Origin: Candidatus Dojkabacteria bacterium UBA2259
Lineage (GTDB): Bacteria > Patescibacteriota > Dojkabacteria > SC72
Assembly (NCBI GenBank): GCA_002347605.1
Contig: DDXN01000009.1
Span: 18,577-39,368, forward strand
Direction of reading: 5' to 3'
Length of the DNA stretch: 20,792 nucleotides
The stretch's first letter is position 1; each line of letters begins with the position of its first letter. Under the pieces are notes generated by a model. The model was given only the letters and a program-made list of their open reading frames with translations, did no database searches and was not told the origin of the DNA. A program made the position numbers and the translations under genes. Positions 7,709 through 14,689 of the stretch are shown piece after piece.

Positions 7709-9289
7709 TTACATACCAGCAAATATAGCTTCGATATCTGTATTCATTTTCTTTTTTGTCATATACTTCCTCTCACTTTCTCCCTTCCTCTTTTCAATAA
7801 CTGGAACATTCTTTAAAACAACATCTGCATTGGATTGTAACTTAGGTTTTACACTCTCATTAACTGTACAATTTACTCTACAGTGAGTACCAAATACTTC
7901 AAAAATTACCTTACCAATCAAATCCCTACTCTCTGGGCTATCAATTTGATCTTTGTAAAATTTAAAAGGTACTTCAATACACAAAATATTTTCATTAATG
8001 GCAACAGGTCTAGCTGTTCCTAAAAATGCAAAAAGATGAGTATTGAAAGGCTTAATACCCTCTGCAACCTTTTTCCAGTTCCTCTCAATATCTTTAATAT
8101 CTAACTCAATTACATCAGTATTAACAACCTCTACACTCTCACTCTTCCCCTCTACAATTGTTCTACTTTTTACACCATCTCCCTTTGCACCTTTCTTGAT
8201 AGGGATACTTTTTACATCATCTCCTTCCTTTGCAAATGTTGGTATTAACATCTGGAAGATTAATATCTGATTAGTAGTACTCTTTAACTCTCTCTCAACA
8301 TTGAGAAACTCTTTAATTAATGCCAGAATATCTCTTAAATCCAAACTTTTTGCAAAAGAGTACTCATCAATATCCTTTCCAGAGATCTTCGAAACCAATA
8401 TTCCTCTTAATACCTCTAAGGTAAAATTAGTAAACTGAACTAGGTTAGTCCCCTTTATCTCTAACTCCTTTATACACCCCAAAGCCTTTTTTGAATCTCC
8501 CTCAATTAATGAAGAGAGAAAATCATTAACCATATATACTTCAGGAATACCAAGTACGGCTCTTACTTCATCTTCGGTAATCTTTTTTGCATTCTCACTC
8601 CTTAACTGGCTATTTATGACGACATCCATCAAAGAAAGTGCGTCTCTGTAACTACCTCTTGCATTCCTAACAATAATATCTAAACCACCCTCATCAATCT
8701 TTATCTTCTCCTTTGAAAGAATATCTATCAAATTTCCCCTTATCTCCTCTTGGGTACCTAATCTGAAATCATATCTTTGACATCTTGAAAGAATTGTTGG
8801 AGGCAGTTTATACACATCAGTTGTTGCGAGTATGAACATAACATGCTCTGGGGGCTCCTCCAATGTCTTTAGAAGAGCGTTGAATGCCTCGCTTGTCAAC
8901 ATATGTACCTCATCTATTATATATATCTTAAATCTCCCCTTAGAAGGTGCAAACTCAATCCTCTCTTTTAGTTCCCTAATCTGGTCAATACCTCTGTTTG
9001 ATGCTGCATCAATTTCGATAAGATCAAGATAGTTGCCATTAGTAATGGCTGTACATATCTCACACCTATTACATGGATTACCATCTTTTTTAGGTTTAAG
9101 ACAGTTAACAGCTTTAGCAAGTATTCTTGCAGTACTAGTCTTACCCGTACCCCTTGACCCAACAAAAAGGTATGCATGAGAAAGCTGATTACTTTTAACA
9201 GCATTTTTAAGTATCTTAGTAATATGATCTTGACCAACAAGTTCTTGGAAAGTTTGAGCACGATATTTTCTATACAAGACAGTAGACAT
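7709..9289 (-). CDS. dnaX: DNA polymerase III subunit gamma/tau (clamp loader)
   Basis: DnaX is the ATPase of the clamp loader that places the beta clamp on primed DNA. I chose the ATG at 9289 because it gives MSTVLYRKYRAQTF, the normal family start; the frame is open to an ATG at 9301 (four more residues). Numbered from 9301: Walker A GSRGTGKT (48-55), zinc cysteines C67, C77, C80, C83, Walker B IYIIDEVHML (126-135), arginine finger SRC (172-174), then the oligomerisation domain to about 360. The rest is a low-conservation tau-like tail with a small folded segment (about 405-490). At 530 residues it is close to other short tau proteins. An in-frame A AAA AAG heptamer lies 13 codons from the stop (7751-7757). 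No SD precedes either start. Confidence 0.95.
   Translation of the reverse strand: MSTVLYRKYRAQTFQELVGQDHITKILKNAVKSNQLSHAYLFVGSRGTGKTSTARILAKAVNCLKPKKDGNPCNRCEICTAITNGNYLDLIEIDAASNRGIDQIRELKERIEFAPSKGRFKIYIIDEVHMLTSEAFNALLKTLEEPPEHVMFILATTDVYKLPPTILSRCQRYDFRLGTQEEIRGNLIDILSKEKIKIDEGGLDIIVRNARGSYRDALSLMDVVINSQLRSENAKKITEDEVRAVLGIPEVYMVNDFLSSLIEGDSKKALGCIKELEIKGTNLVQFTNFTLEVLRGILVSKISGKDIDEYSFAKSLDLRDILALIKEFLNVERELKSTTNQILIFQMLIPTFAKEGDDVKSIPIKKGAKGDGVKSRTIVEGKSESVEVVNTDVIELDIKDIERNWKKVAEGIKPFNTHLFAFLGTARPVAINENILCIEVPFKFYKDQIDSPESRDLIGKVIFEVFGTHCRVNCTVNESVKPKLQSNADVVLKNVPVIEKRKGESERKYMTKKKMNTDIEAIFAGM
7751..7757 (-). other. In-frame A AAA AAG slippery heptamer near dnaX 3' end
   Basis: The codons ACA-AAA-AAG place the heptamer in the exact frame needed for -1 slippage, as in E. 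coli dnaX. A purine-rich, SD-like GAGAGGAAG ends 8 nt upstream. Slippage would replace the last residues after KK with a 16-residue tail ending at the TAA at 7701-7703. No strong downstream hairpin is seen, and A-runs are common here, so function is uncertain. Confidence 0.3.
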
Positions 9290-9355
9290 GATGTACATCA
9301 TAGACTAGAAAAAGAAAGCTAACAAGTAAAAAATATTTGAACACCAAACATATTC

Positions 9356-11734
9356 CTACTTTACACTCTTTTTAAGCTTCTCAACAGCATCATAAAGTAG
9401 CTGTGTATACAATCCGTATCCAACTGAATTGATAGTACCACTCTGTTTCTTACCCAGAATATCTCCTGCACCCCTAATCTCCAAATCTCTGTTGGAAAGT
9501 ACAAAACCAGAACCCAAAGCCTGCGATTCTCTCAAAGCCTCCAAACGAAGAGCGGCATCACCCCTCAACTCATCAAACAGAAAACATGCATACGCCTGTA
9601 TTTCACCTCTACCGACTCTACCTCTAATCTGATACATCTGAGAAAGTCCAAGCCTGTTTACATCATCAACTATTAATGTATTTGCATTTGAAATATCTAA
9701 CCCATTCTCAATTATTGTTGTACAAAGTAAAACATCAATCTCATGCTTAACAAACCTTTCCATCACCTCTATCAATCTTTTTCCTCTCAACCTACCATGA
9801 GCCACCTCTATCCTTGCATCTGGTAATAACTCTCTAAGCTCTTCACCCAACCGATATATGCTCTCTATCCTGTTATGAAGATAGTATACCTGTCCATCTC
9901 TCTTTAATTCCCTTAATATACAATCTCTTACCCTCTCTAACGTAAACTTTGAGAACTCATTTAATATCTCCTTTCTACCAATTGGAGGTATGGCAAGCAC
10001 AGATATATCTCTTACACCCATTAAAGACATATTCAATGTCCTTGGAATTGGTGTAGCAGTCATAGAAAGAACATGTGTATCTACTCTACTTCCCTTCAAT
10101 TTCTCTTTCTGCTTTACACCAAACTTCTGCTCCTCATCCACAACAAGTAATCCTAATTTTCTAAATTTAATACTGGGAGAAAGTATAGCGTGAGTACCAA
10201 TCAATATATCAATACGTCCTCCCTCTAAATCCTTTTCAATATCTTCTCTTTCTTTTTCACTTTGTAACCTCGATATCAAGGATATATTAAACGGATATTT
10301 TTTAAACCTCTCTCTAAACACTCGTAAATGCTGATTAGCAAGTACTGTAGTAGGAGCTAAAACAGCTACCTGCATACCACTGTTAACCACCGCAAAAGTA
10401 GTACGCATCCCAATCTCTGTCTTCCCGAAACCTACATCACCAACAAGTAACCTGTCCATTGGAACATCTCTTTGTAAATCTTGTGCTATCTTTTTACTAG
10501 CAATATATTGATCCTCTGTATCACTAAACTCAAACTCATTAACAAATTCCCAGTACGCTTCTAAATCCTCCTGAGATGCTATTATCCTCTTTGATTTTGA
10601 AATCTTCCTTAATGCATATATCTGTAGTAGCTCTTTCGCAATATTTTCGACATCCTCTTTCGCCTTTTTAGCAACCCTACCCCATACGCCACTATTTAAA
10701 CCTGTTAAGATTGGTACTGCCTTACCACTCCCAATGTATTTCATAACCTTGTTTGAAGAGTACAAGGGTACATACAACCTATCATTCCCTGCATATGCTA
10801 TCTCAATGTATTGAGTCCCCTCTTTCTCAATTAAACCTAAAAATTTCCCAATACCATGATCCTCATGTACAACAAAATCCCCTATTAAGATTTTTTTAAG
10901 AAGCTCTATGGAAGATGGATCAATATCTTTACCCATTTTGTCATGTCTTAGTAAAAGCTCCCCCAAAACCTCCGTATCAGTAAGAAGTAAAATCCTTCCT
11001 TCCTCATACAAAAATCCCTTCTTTAAGCTACTTTCAACACTATCCTTTGCTTCATATATCCTACTAACATATTTACTCAACTCTCCTTGTGAATCATAGG
11101 AGAGCAGATTATGAGTTAGATACCATATTTCATATCTCCTGCTTTTGTAATCTCCTAAGATATTTACAGAAGATTTCGACAAAGAGGATAGAGAAAAATA
11201 TGGCAAAGACCTAATACCAATATCAACTTTCTCATCCTCTAAAAAGATATTAGGAATAGATTCAATAATTAACATGTCTTTAGCAGTTTCGTTCCCAACC
11301 ACACTCTCCTGATTACTTGAAAAAAACCTAACACTCTTTTTTCTCTCAACTCTTTTCCTACTGTTTGGTTCTAATACCTCAATTTCCTCAATTTTGTTAC
11401 CCAGAAGGGTTAACCTAAATATATATTTAGAACTGTATGGCCATAATATGATATTTTCACCAAGTACTGATATCTCCCCCTCATTCCATACTCTCTCAAC
11501 ACTCTCATAACCCATTGATATTAACTTAGAAATATCCCATCTATCACCAACTTTAAACTCCTCGTACAGTATCTCTGTTCCCCTTTTAGGTACTAAACAT
11601 ACACTCTTAGATAGCTTCCTACCAAGTATTTCTGCAACAAACTCTTCGTACTCCTTTCCTACAATTATTGTTGAATACTTGTCTAATTGGGGTACCTTAA
11701 ATATTTTTAGAAAATCCTGTGTAAAGTTTTTCAT
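9356..11734 (-). CDS. mfd: Transcription-repair coupling factor Mfd, compact form
   Basis: Mfd removes stalled RNA polymerase and recruits nucleotide excision repair. I chose ATG 11734 (MKNFTQ), preceded by AGGTG at 5-nt spacing, over TTG 11755; the product is about 792 residues against roughly 1,150 in E. coli. Numbered from the TTG: a short degenerate UvrB-like N-terminal region (about 8-280), the RNA-polymerase-interacting CarD-like domain (GDFVVHEDHGIGKFLG, 292-307, to about 340), then the translocase with Walker A GDVGFGKT (439-446), DEEQ (540-543), TATPIPRT (566-573), TTIIENGLD (679-687), RGRVGRG (711-717) and the ILGKKQSG block (766-773). It ends soon after this block, so the C-terminal TRCF (D7) domain is absent. 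The motor is intact. It is divergent from the YdjM-like gene and 54 bp upstream of the dnaX frame. Confidence 0.93.
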   Translation of the reverse strand: MKNFTQDFLKIFKVPQLDKYSTIIVGKEYEEFVAEILGRKLSKSVCLVPKRGTEILYEEFKVGDRWDISKLISMGYESVERVWNEGEISVLGENIILWPYSSKYIFRLTLLGNKIEEIEVLEPNSRKRVERKKSVRFFSSNQESVVGNETAKDMLIIESIPNIFLEDEKVDIGIRSLPYFSLSSLSKSSVNILGDYKSRRYEIWYLTHNLLSYDSQGELSKYVSRIYEAKDSVESSLKKGFLYEEGRILLLTDTEVLGELLLRHDKMGKDIDPSSIELLKKILIGDFVVHEDHGIGKFLGLIEKEGTQYIEIAYAGNDRLYVPLYSSNKVMKYIGSGKAVPILTGLNSGVWGRVAKKAKEDVENIAKELLQIYALRKISKSKRIIASQEDLEAYWEFVNEFEFSDTEDQYIASKKIAQDLQRDVPMDRLLVGDVGFGKTEIGMRTTFAVVNSGMQVAVLAPTTVLANQHLRVFRERFKKYPFNISLISRLQSEKEREDIEKDLEGGRIDILIGTHAILSPSIKFRKLGLLVVDEEQKFGVKQKEKLKGSRVDTHVLSMTATPIPRTLNMSLMGVRDISVLAIPPIGRKEILNEFSKFTLERVRDCILRELKRDGQVYYLHNRIESIYRLGEELRELLPDARIEVAHGRLRGKRLIEVMERFVKHEIDVLLCTTIIENGLDISNANTLIVDDVNRLGLSQMYQIRGRVGRGEIQAYACFLFDELRGDAALRLEALRESQALGSGFVLSNRDLEIRGAGDILGKKQSGTINSVGYGLYTQLLYDAVEKLKKSVK

Positions 11735-11739
11735 AGAAG

Positions 11740-11744
11740 CACCT
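11740..11744 (-). promoter_or_regulatory. Ribosome binding site deciding the mfd start
   Basis: AGGTG lies 5 nt upstream of ATG 11734 and inside the longer TTG-initiated frame. It is one of very few SD-like sequences in this window and favours the ATG over the TTG. Confidence 0.45.
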
Positions 11745-11762
11745 AATTTTAGCAAGGAAGTG

Positions 11763-11768
11763 TATAAT
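11763..11768 (+). promoter_or_regulatory. Possible -10 element for the YdjM-like gene
   Basis: TATAAT on the plus strand, 29 nt before the ATG at 11798, in the short divergent region shared with mfd. There is no recognisable -35 (CACCTA at the expected place). Confidence 0.3.
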
Positions 11769-11797
11769 TAGAAAGCCTAAATTGAAAAATATATTAA

Positions 11798-13033
11798 ATG
11801 TATTTAGCACATGGAGCAATCTCATACATATTAAATGAGACAGTTCAAAAAAACAGGGTATCAAAACTTTCTAAACAGGAACAGCTTCTTGTGGCTCTAT
11901 TTAGCATCATCTTTGGAATACTACCTGATATTGATATCTTGATTCTTAGCATGACAAGTATACCCTCTTTTATGCATCACTTACTTTTTACTCATAGCTT
12001 AATCTTTTTTGTATTACTTTGCCTTCTACTTAACAGCTTCTTTTGGGTAGTAAAAAAGCTCGTAAACAAAGAAACTCGATTGATATTAAATGATTCACTC
12101 CTTAATGCAATACAATGGTCATTTCTAATTGGTACACTTTCACACATATTCTCAGATTTACTGTTTTCATACTCGAGGGTTCTTTTCCCTCTAGAACAAC
12201 AAATCACAATACTAGGTGGAGTATTTAAAGTAAACTACTTTGCAAGCTATCTGCTTACTCCATCCTTTGCTACTGAGATTCTTTTTCTTTTTCTATTTCT
12301 CCTTCTAGTATCCAGAAAGTATCTCTCAAAAAACTTAATCTCTAAGATTATTCTCTACCTTACAATACCCTTAACATTGGTATATATCTCTCTTACAGCA
12401 TTTATGAACTTAAATACATACAACAAAGCAAAACATTACCAAAACAAAAGAGAGGTCAATGATATGGATTATGATGGAATCACAGATGCTCACGACTCTG
12501 ATACTAACAACAATGGGATTGAGAATATATTTGAGATAGATGAAAAAGAGATGGCAAACTTTGTGCAAAGTATCTCCACAAACAGATATCTAGTAACAAG
12601 CTCCAATGATGCCCTCGGAAGAATCAAATACCTTTTTGGCACATTTGATTCTTACAGATTAATATCCCAAGCGTATTTTGAGCAGAATTTAGCAATTGAG
12701 CCAGTATTACTTGGATATGCCCAAACGAAGTACAATATACATAGCTATACAGTAAGCAGATCTTACCCTACCCTTCTCTATGAATATCTCTCTGAAAATA
12801 GTAGTTTAAACGATTTAAACAAAACAGATGATACAAGGAAAATACTCTTTGTTTTTCAACAAGGAACTGTTGTAAATATGGGTGTTGTTCTTGATGGGAA
12901 CAGATTTGGAATTGTACTTCCCAATGACAAGAGATTAGTAACACATACATTAGAAGAGATAACGGGGATATACAGAGATAGTCAAATTAAAATTGCAGAT
13001 ATCTCTCAAATAGATCAGCAACACTCTCCTTAA
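11798..13033 (+). CDS. YdjM-like membrane metal-dependent hydrolase fused to Ca-binding loop and degenerate NlpC/P60-like domain
   Basis: The N-terminal half of this 411-residue protein carries the conserved His/Asp pattern of the YdjM (DUF457) membrane family: H5, PDID (43-46), HHLLFTHS (60-67) and SHIFSD (115-120), within four to six transmembrane segments (about 30-50, 66-86, 105-123, 160-172, 183-203). An extracytoplasmic segment follows. Residues 222-240 (DMDYDGITDAHDSDTNNNG) resemble a thrombospondin type-3/EF-hand-like calcium loop. Residues about 270-390 look like an NlpC/P60 fold: GTFDSYRLISQAY where active enzymes have D-C-S-G-L, and VNMGVVLDG where they have H-V-G. Cys and His would then be Ser285 and Met361, so this part is probably not a peptidase. 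It is the only plus-strand gene between mfd and pth, and its last 47 bp overlap pth. The NlpC/P60 call is inference. Confidence 0.7.
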   Translation: MYLAHGAISYILNETVQKNRVSKLSKQEQLLVALFSIIFGILPDIDILILSMTSIPSFMHHLLFTHSLIFFVLLCLLLNSFFWVVKKLVNKETRLILNDSLLNAIQWSFLIGTLSHIFSDLLFSYSRVLFPLEQQITILGGVFKVNYFASYLLTPSFATEILFLFLFLLLVSRKYLSKNLISKIILYLTIPLTLVYISLTAFMNLNTYNKAKHYQNKREVNDMDYDGITDAHDSDTNNNGIENIFEIDEKEMANFVQSISTNRYLVTSSNDALGRIKYLFGTFDSYRLISQAYFEQNLAIEPVLLGYAQTKYNIHSYTVSRSYPTLLYEYLSENSSLNDLNKTDDTRKILFVFQQGTVVNMGVVLDGNRFGIVLPNDKRLVTHTLEEITGIYRDSQIKIADISQIDQQHSP

Positions 13034-13544
13034 TAGCTCCGTTTAGTATTGCTAACTCCTTTTTTGAGTAAGGTATTAGTACATATTCATCTCCAGAGAT
13101 TATTTTCTCCCCCCTGTTCTCAATCCCTACTCTAACTCTAAGAAACTCTTTGTCTTTAACTACACTCTCTACACTCATTACCCCTTTGTGTCCTTTGGGA
13201 GATTTGTTTTTTTGAATCTTGAGTTTCCCTAAAGGGATATCTAAATCATCGTGTACAAGTATATACTCCTTTGGTTTGTATTTTTGCAAGAGTAGTCCAA
13301 CCGCACTTCCAGAGTTATTCATATATGTTAAAGGCTTTTGTAATATTCCTACCAGCTCTCCCTCTTTAGTAATCTTACATATATCTGAAAGAAACATTCT
13401 CTTTTCATTCTCCCAATCAGATATCTGCAAGTTTGTGCTCTCCATTAGGTGCTTTCTTAATTGCTCTACAAACATATACCCACTGTTATGTGGAGTGTCC
13501 TCATACTCTTTACCTGGATTACCTAAACCTGTAACTATGAACAT
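12987..13544 (-). CDS. pth: Peptidyl-tRNA hydrolase
   Basis: Pth recycles peptidyl-tRNA dropped from ribosomes by cleaving the ester bond. I chose ATG 13544 (MFIVTGLGNPG), which matches family starts and gives a 10-nt overlap with ybeY, the same overlap as yqeY-ybeY; an in-frame ATG at 13559 adds five residues. Numbered from 13559: catalytic H24 in TPHNSGY, N81 in KPLTYMNNSG, D105 in LVHDDLDIP, and KGHKGVMS (122-129). Length (185-190) is normal. The 3' end overlaps the convergent YdjM-like gene by 47 bp; both reading frames there look real because the Pth ending is a typical family tail. Confidence 0.94.
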   Translation of the reverse strand: MFIVTGLGNPGKEYEDTPHNSGYMFVEQLRKHLMESTNLQISDWENEKRMFLSDICKITKEGELVGILQKPLTYMNNSGSAVGLLLQKYKPKEYILVHDDLDIPLGKLKIQKNKSPKGHKGVMSVESVVKDKEFLRVRVGIENRGEKIISGDEYVLIPYSKKELAILNGAIKESVADLFERYLQF

Positions 13545-13972
13545 ATTTTTTTGTAACATAAAAGTAATTTCTCTTGGAGTTTAAACATATCCTCATCTGG
13601 ACTATCATTTAAACTCTCCATATGATCATATCCTAGTATATGTAGAGTTCCATGTATAATCAACCGTAGTATTTCCTCTTCGAATTCGTCTCCACTAAAA
13701 GATGTGTATATATATTCTGGACATATATATATTTCTCCATCTTTTTTGCTTCCCAACATACTGTATGACAAAACATCTGTTGGGGTATTAATTCCTCTGT
13801 ATTTACTATTTAGCTCTTGAATATACTCAGATGATACAAATACAATATTTATTTTCTCTAATTGATTCTTTAGGAATAGTCTCTCATATCCACTGGATAT
13901 ATCTTCTAAAGAAAGACTAAAATCAGGTTTAATACTTTGAAGCAACTCTGTGTTAAAGATTTCTAATTGCAT
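13535..13972 (-). CDS. ybeY: Endoribonuclease YbeY (16S rRNA maturation)
   Basis: YbeY is a zinc-dependent endonuclease that helps mature the 16S rRNA 3' end and in ribosome quality control. The 145-residue product has the metal motif HGTLHILGYDH (107-117) with H107, H111 and H117, and the upstream NTPTDVLSY block (62-70). Length fits the family. It overlaps yqeY by 10 nt and pth by 10 nt, making one coupled translational unit. No SD is seen. Confidence 0.94.
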   Translation of the reverse strand: MQLEIFNTELLQSIKPDFSLSLEDISSGYERLFLKNQLEKINIVFVSSEYIQELNSKYRGINTPTDVLSYSMLGSKKDGEIYICPEYIYTSFSGDEFEEEILRLIIHGTLHILGYDHMESLNDSPDEDMFKLQEKLLLCYKKICS

Positions 13973-14424
13973 ATTTGAGTATTAGAGAGTAATTTCTGAA
14001 CAATATTTTTAACAGTACCACCATCTGCCCTTCCATTTAACTCTTTCATTACACTACCCATTACAACTCCCATACTTTCTAAACTGGTAGCATTTGTATC
14101 TTGTATAACCTTTTGTACTACCTTTAATACCTCTTCTTCACTCATTAGAGCAGGTAGATAGGCTTCAATTACATGTAACTGTTCTGTCTCTCTACTAACA
14201 AGGTCCTGCCTATCCATTTTAGTAAATTGTGATATGGAATCTTTAATCTTTTTCTCTTGTTTTCTTAACACCTTTATTACCTCTTGGTCAGAGAGCTTCT
14301 TGCCTAAGGATTTCTCCTCATTTATAATGTCGGCTAATACTAGTTTAAGAATATCTGCGTGAGAAGAGTTCCCTACTTTTGAAGCATCAAACATATCTTT
14401 TCGTATGTTTTGGGTAAGTGACAT
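13963..14424 (-). CDS. yqeY: GatB/YqeY domain protein
   Basis: The 153-residue product is a stand-alone GatB/YqeY helical domain: it opens LTQNIRKDMFDASKVGN (about 3-19) and has the conserved YLPALMSEEE (109-118) and MGSVMKELNGRADGG (127-141) segments. The homologous domain in GatB contacts tRNA; the free-standing form has no firmly established role. Following rpsU directly, as here, is a widespread gene order. No SD is seen; 19 bp separate it from rpsU. Confidence 0.92.
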   Translation of the reverse strand: MSLTQNIRKDMFDASKVGNSSHADILKLVLADIINEEKSLGKKLSDQEVIKVLRKQEKKIKDSISQFTKMDRQDLVSRETEQLHVIEAYLPALMSEEEVLKVVQKVIQDTNATSLESMGVVMGSVMKELNGRADGGTVKNIVQKLLSNTQICN

Positions 14425-14443
14425 ATTAATGGAGTATATAAAT

Positions 14444-14644
14444 TTACTTCTTTCTTCTTGCAGCAGTTCTTCTTCTTCTTTTCATCTTTGCCCACTCTCT
14501 TCTCTTTTGAATATCAAGTGAAGATGGTTTAATCCTAAATGCTTTCTCTCTGTATGTTTCTAAAATCTTCTCTCTCATTACTTCTCTATGAAGTCTTTTT
14601 AGGGCACTATCTATATTTTCATTAGCGTGAACTATAACGGCCAT
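14444..14644 (-). CDS. rpsU: Small ribosomal subunit protein bS21
   Basis: The 66-residue basic protein has the bS21 pattern: an acidic-start MAVIVHANENIDSALKRL, RREVM-type helix (HREVMREKILETYREK) and an Arg/Lys-rich tail (KRRRRTAARRKK). bS21 sits next to the anti-SD region of 16S rRNA on the 30S platform. It heads rpsU-yqeY-ybeY-pth. It has an extended -10 promoter (14674-14682), a leader of about 23 nt and the only perfect SD in the window. Confidence 0.96.
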   Translation of the reverse strand: MAVIVHANENIDSALKRLHREVMREKILETYREKAFRIKPSSLDIQKRREWAKMKRRRRTAARRKK

Positions 14645-14648
14645 TTCT

Positions 14649-14657
14649 ACCTCCTTT
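14649..14657 (-). promoter_or_regulatory. Perfect Shine-Dalgarno of rpsU
   Basis: AAAGGAGGT on the minus strand, with GGAGG ending 5 nt before the ATG. Nearly all other genes here lack an SD, so this is exceptional. In Flavobacteria, where SDs are generally unused, the rpsU SD is kept and is linked to bS21 autoregulation; the parallel here is inference. Confidence 0.85.
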
Positions 14658-14673
14658 AAATTAAAACTTTGGA

Positions 14674-14682
14674 ATTATATCA
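14674..14682 (-). promoter_or_regulatory. Extended -10 promoter of rpsU operon
   Basis: TGATATAAT, identical to the element before tRNA-Ser (41-49). The predicted start near 14667 gives a leader of about 23 nt that includes the SD. No -35 is seen. Confidence 0.6.
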
Positions 14683-14689
14683 CACTCTT

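Noticed and set aside
8968..9261. 97-codon ORF inside dnaX on the same strand
   Set aside because: It covers the Walker A region in another frame; the dnaX frame is fully conserved, so this is a shadow.
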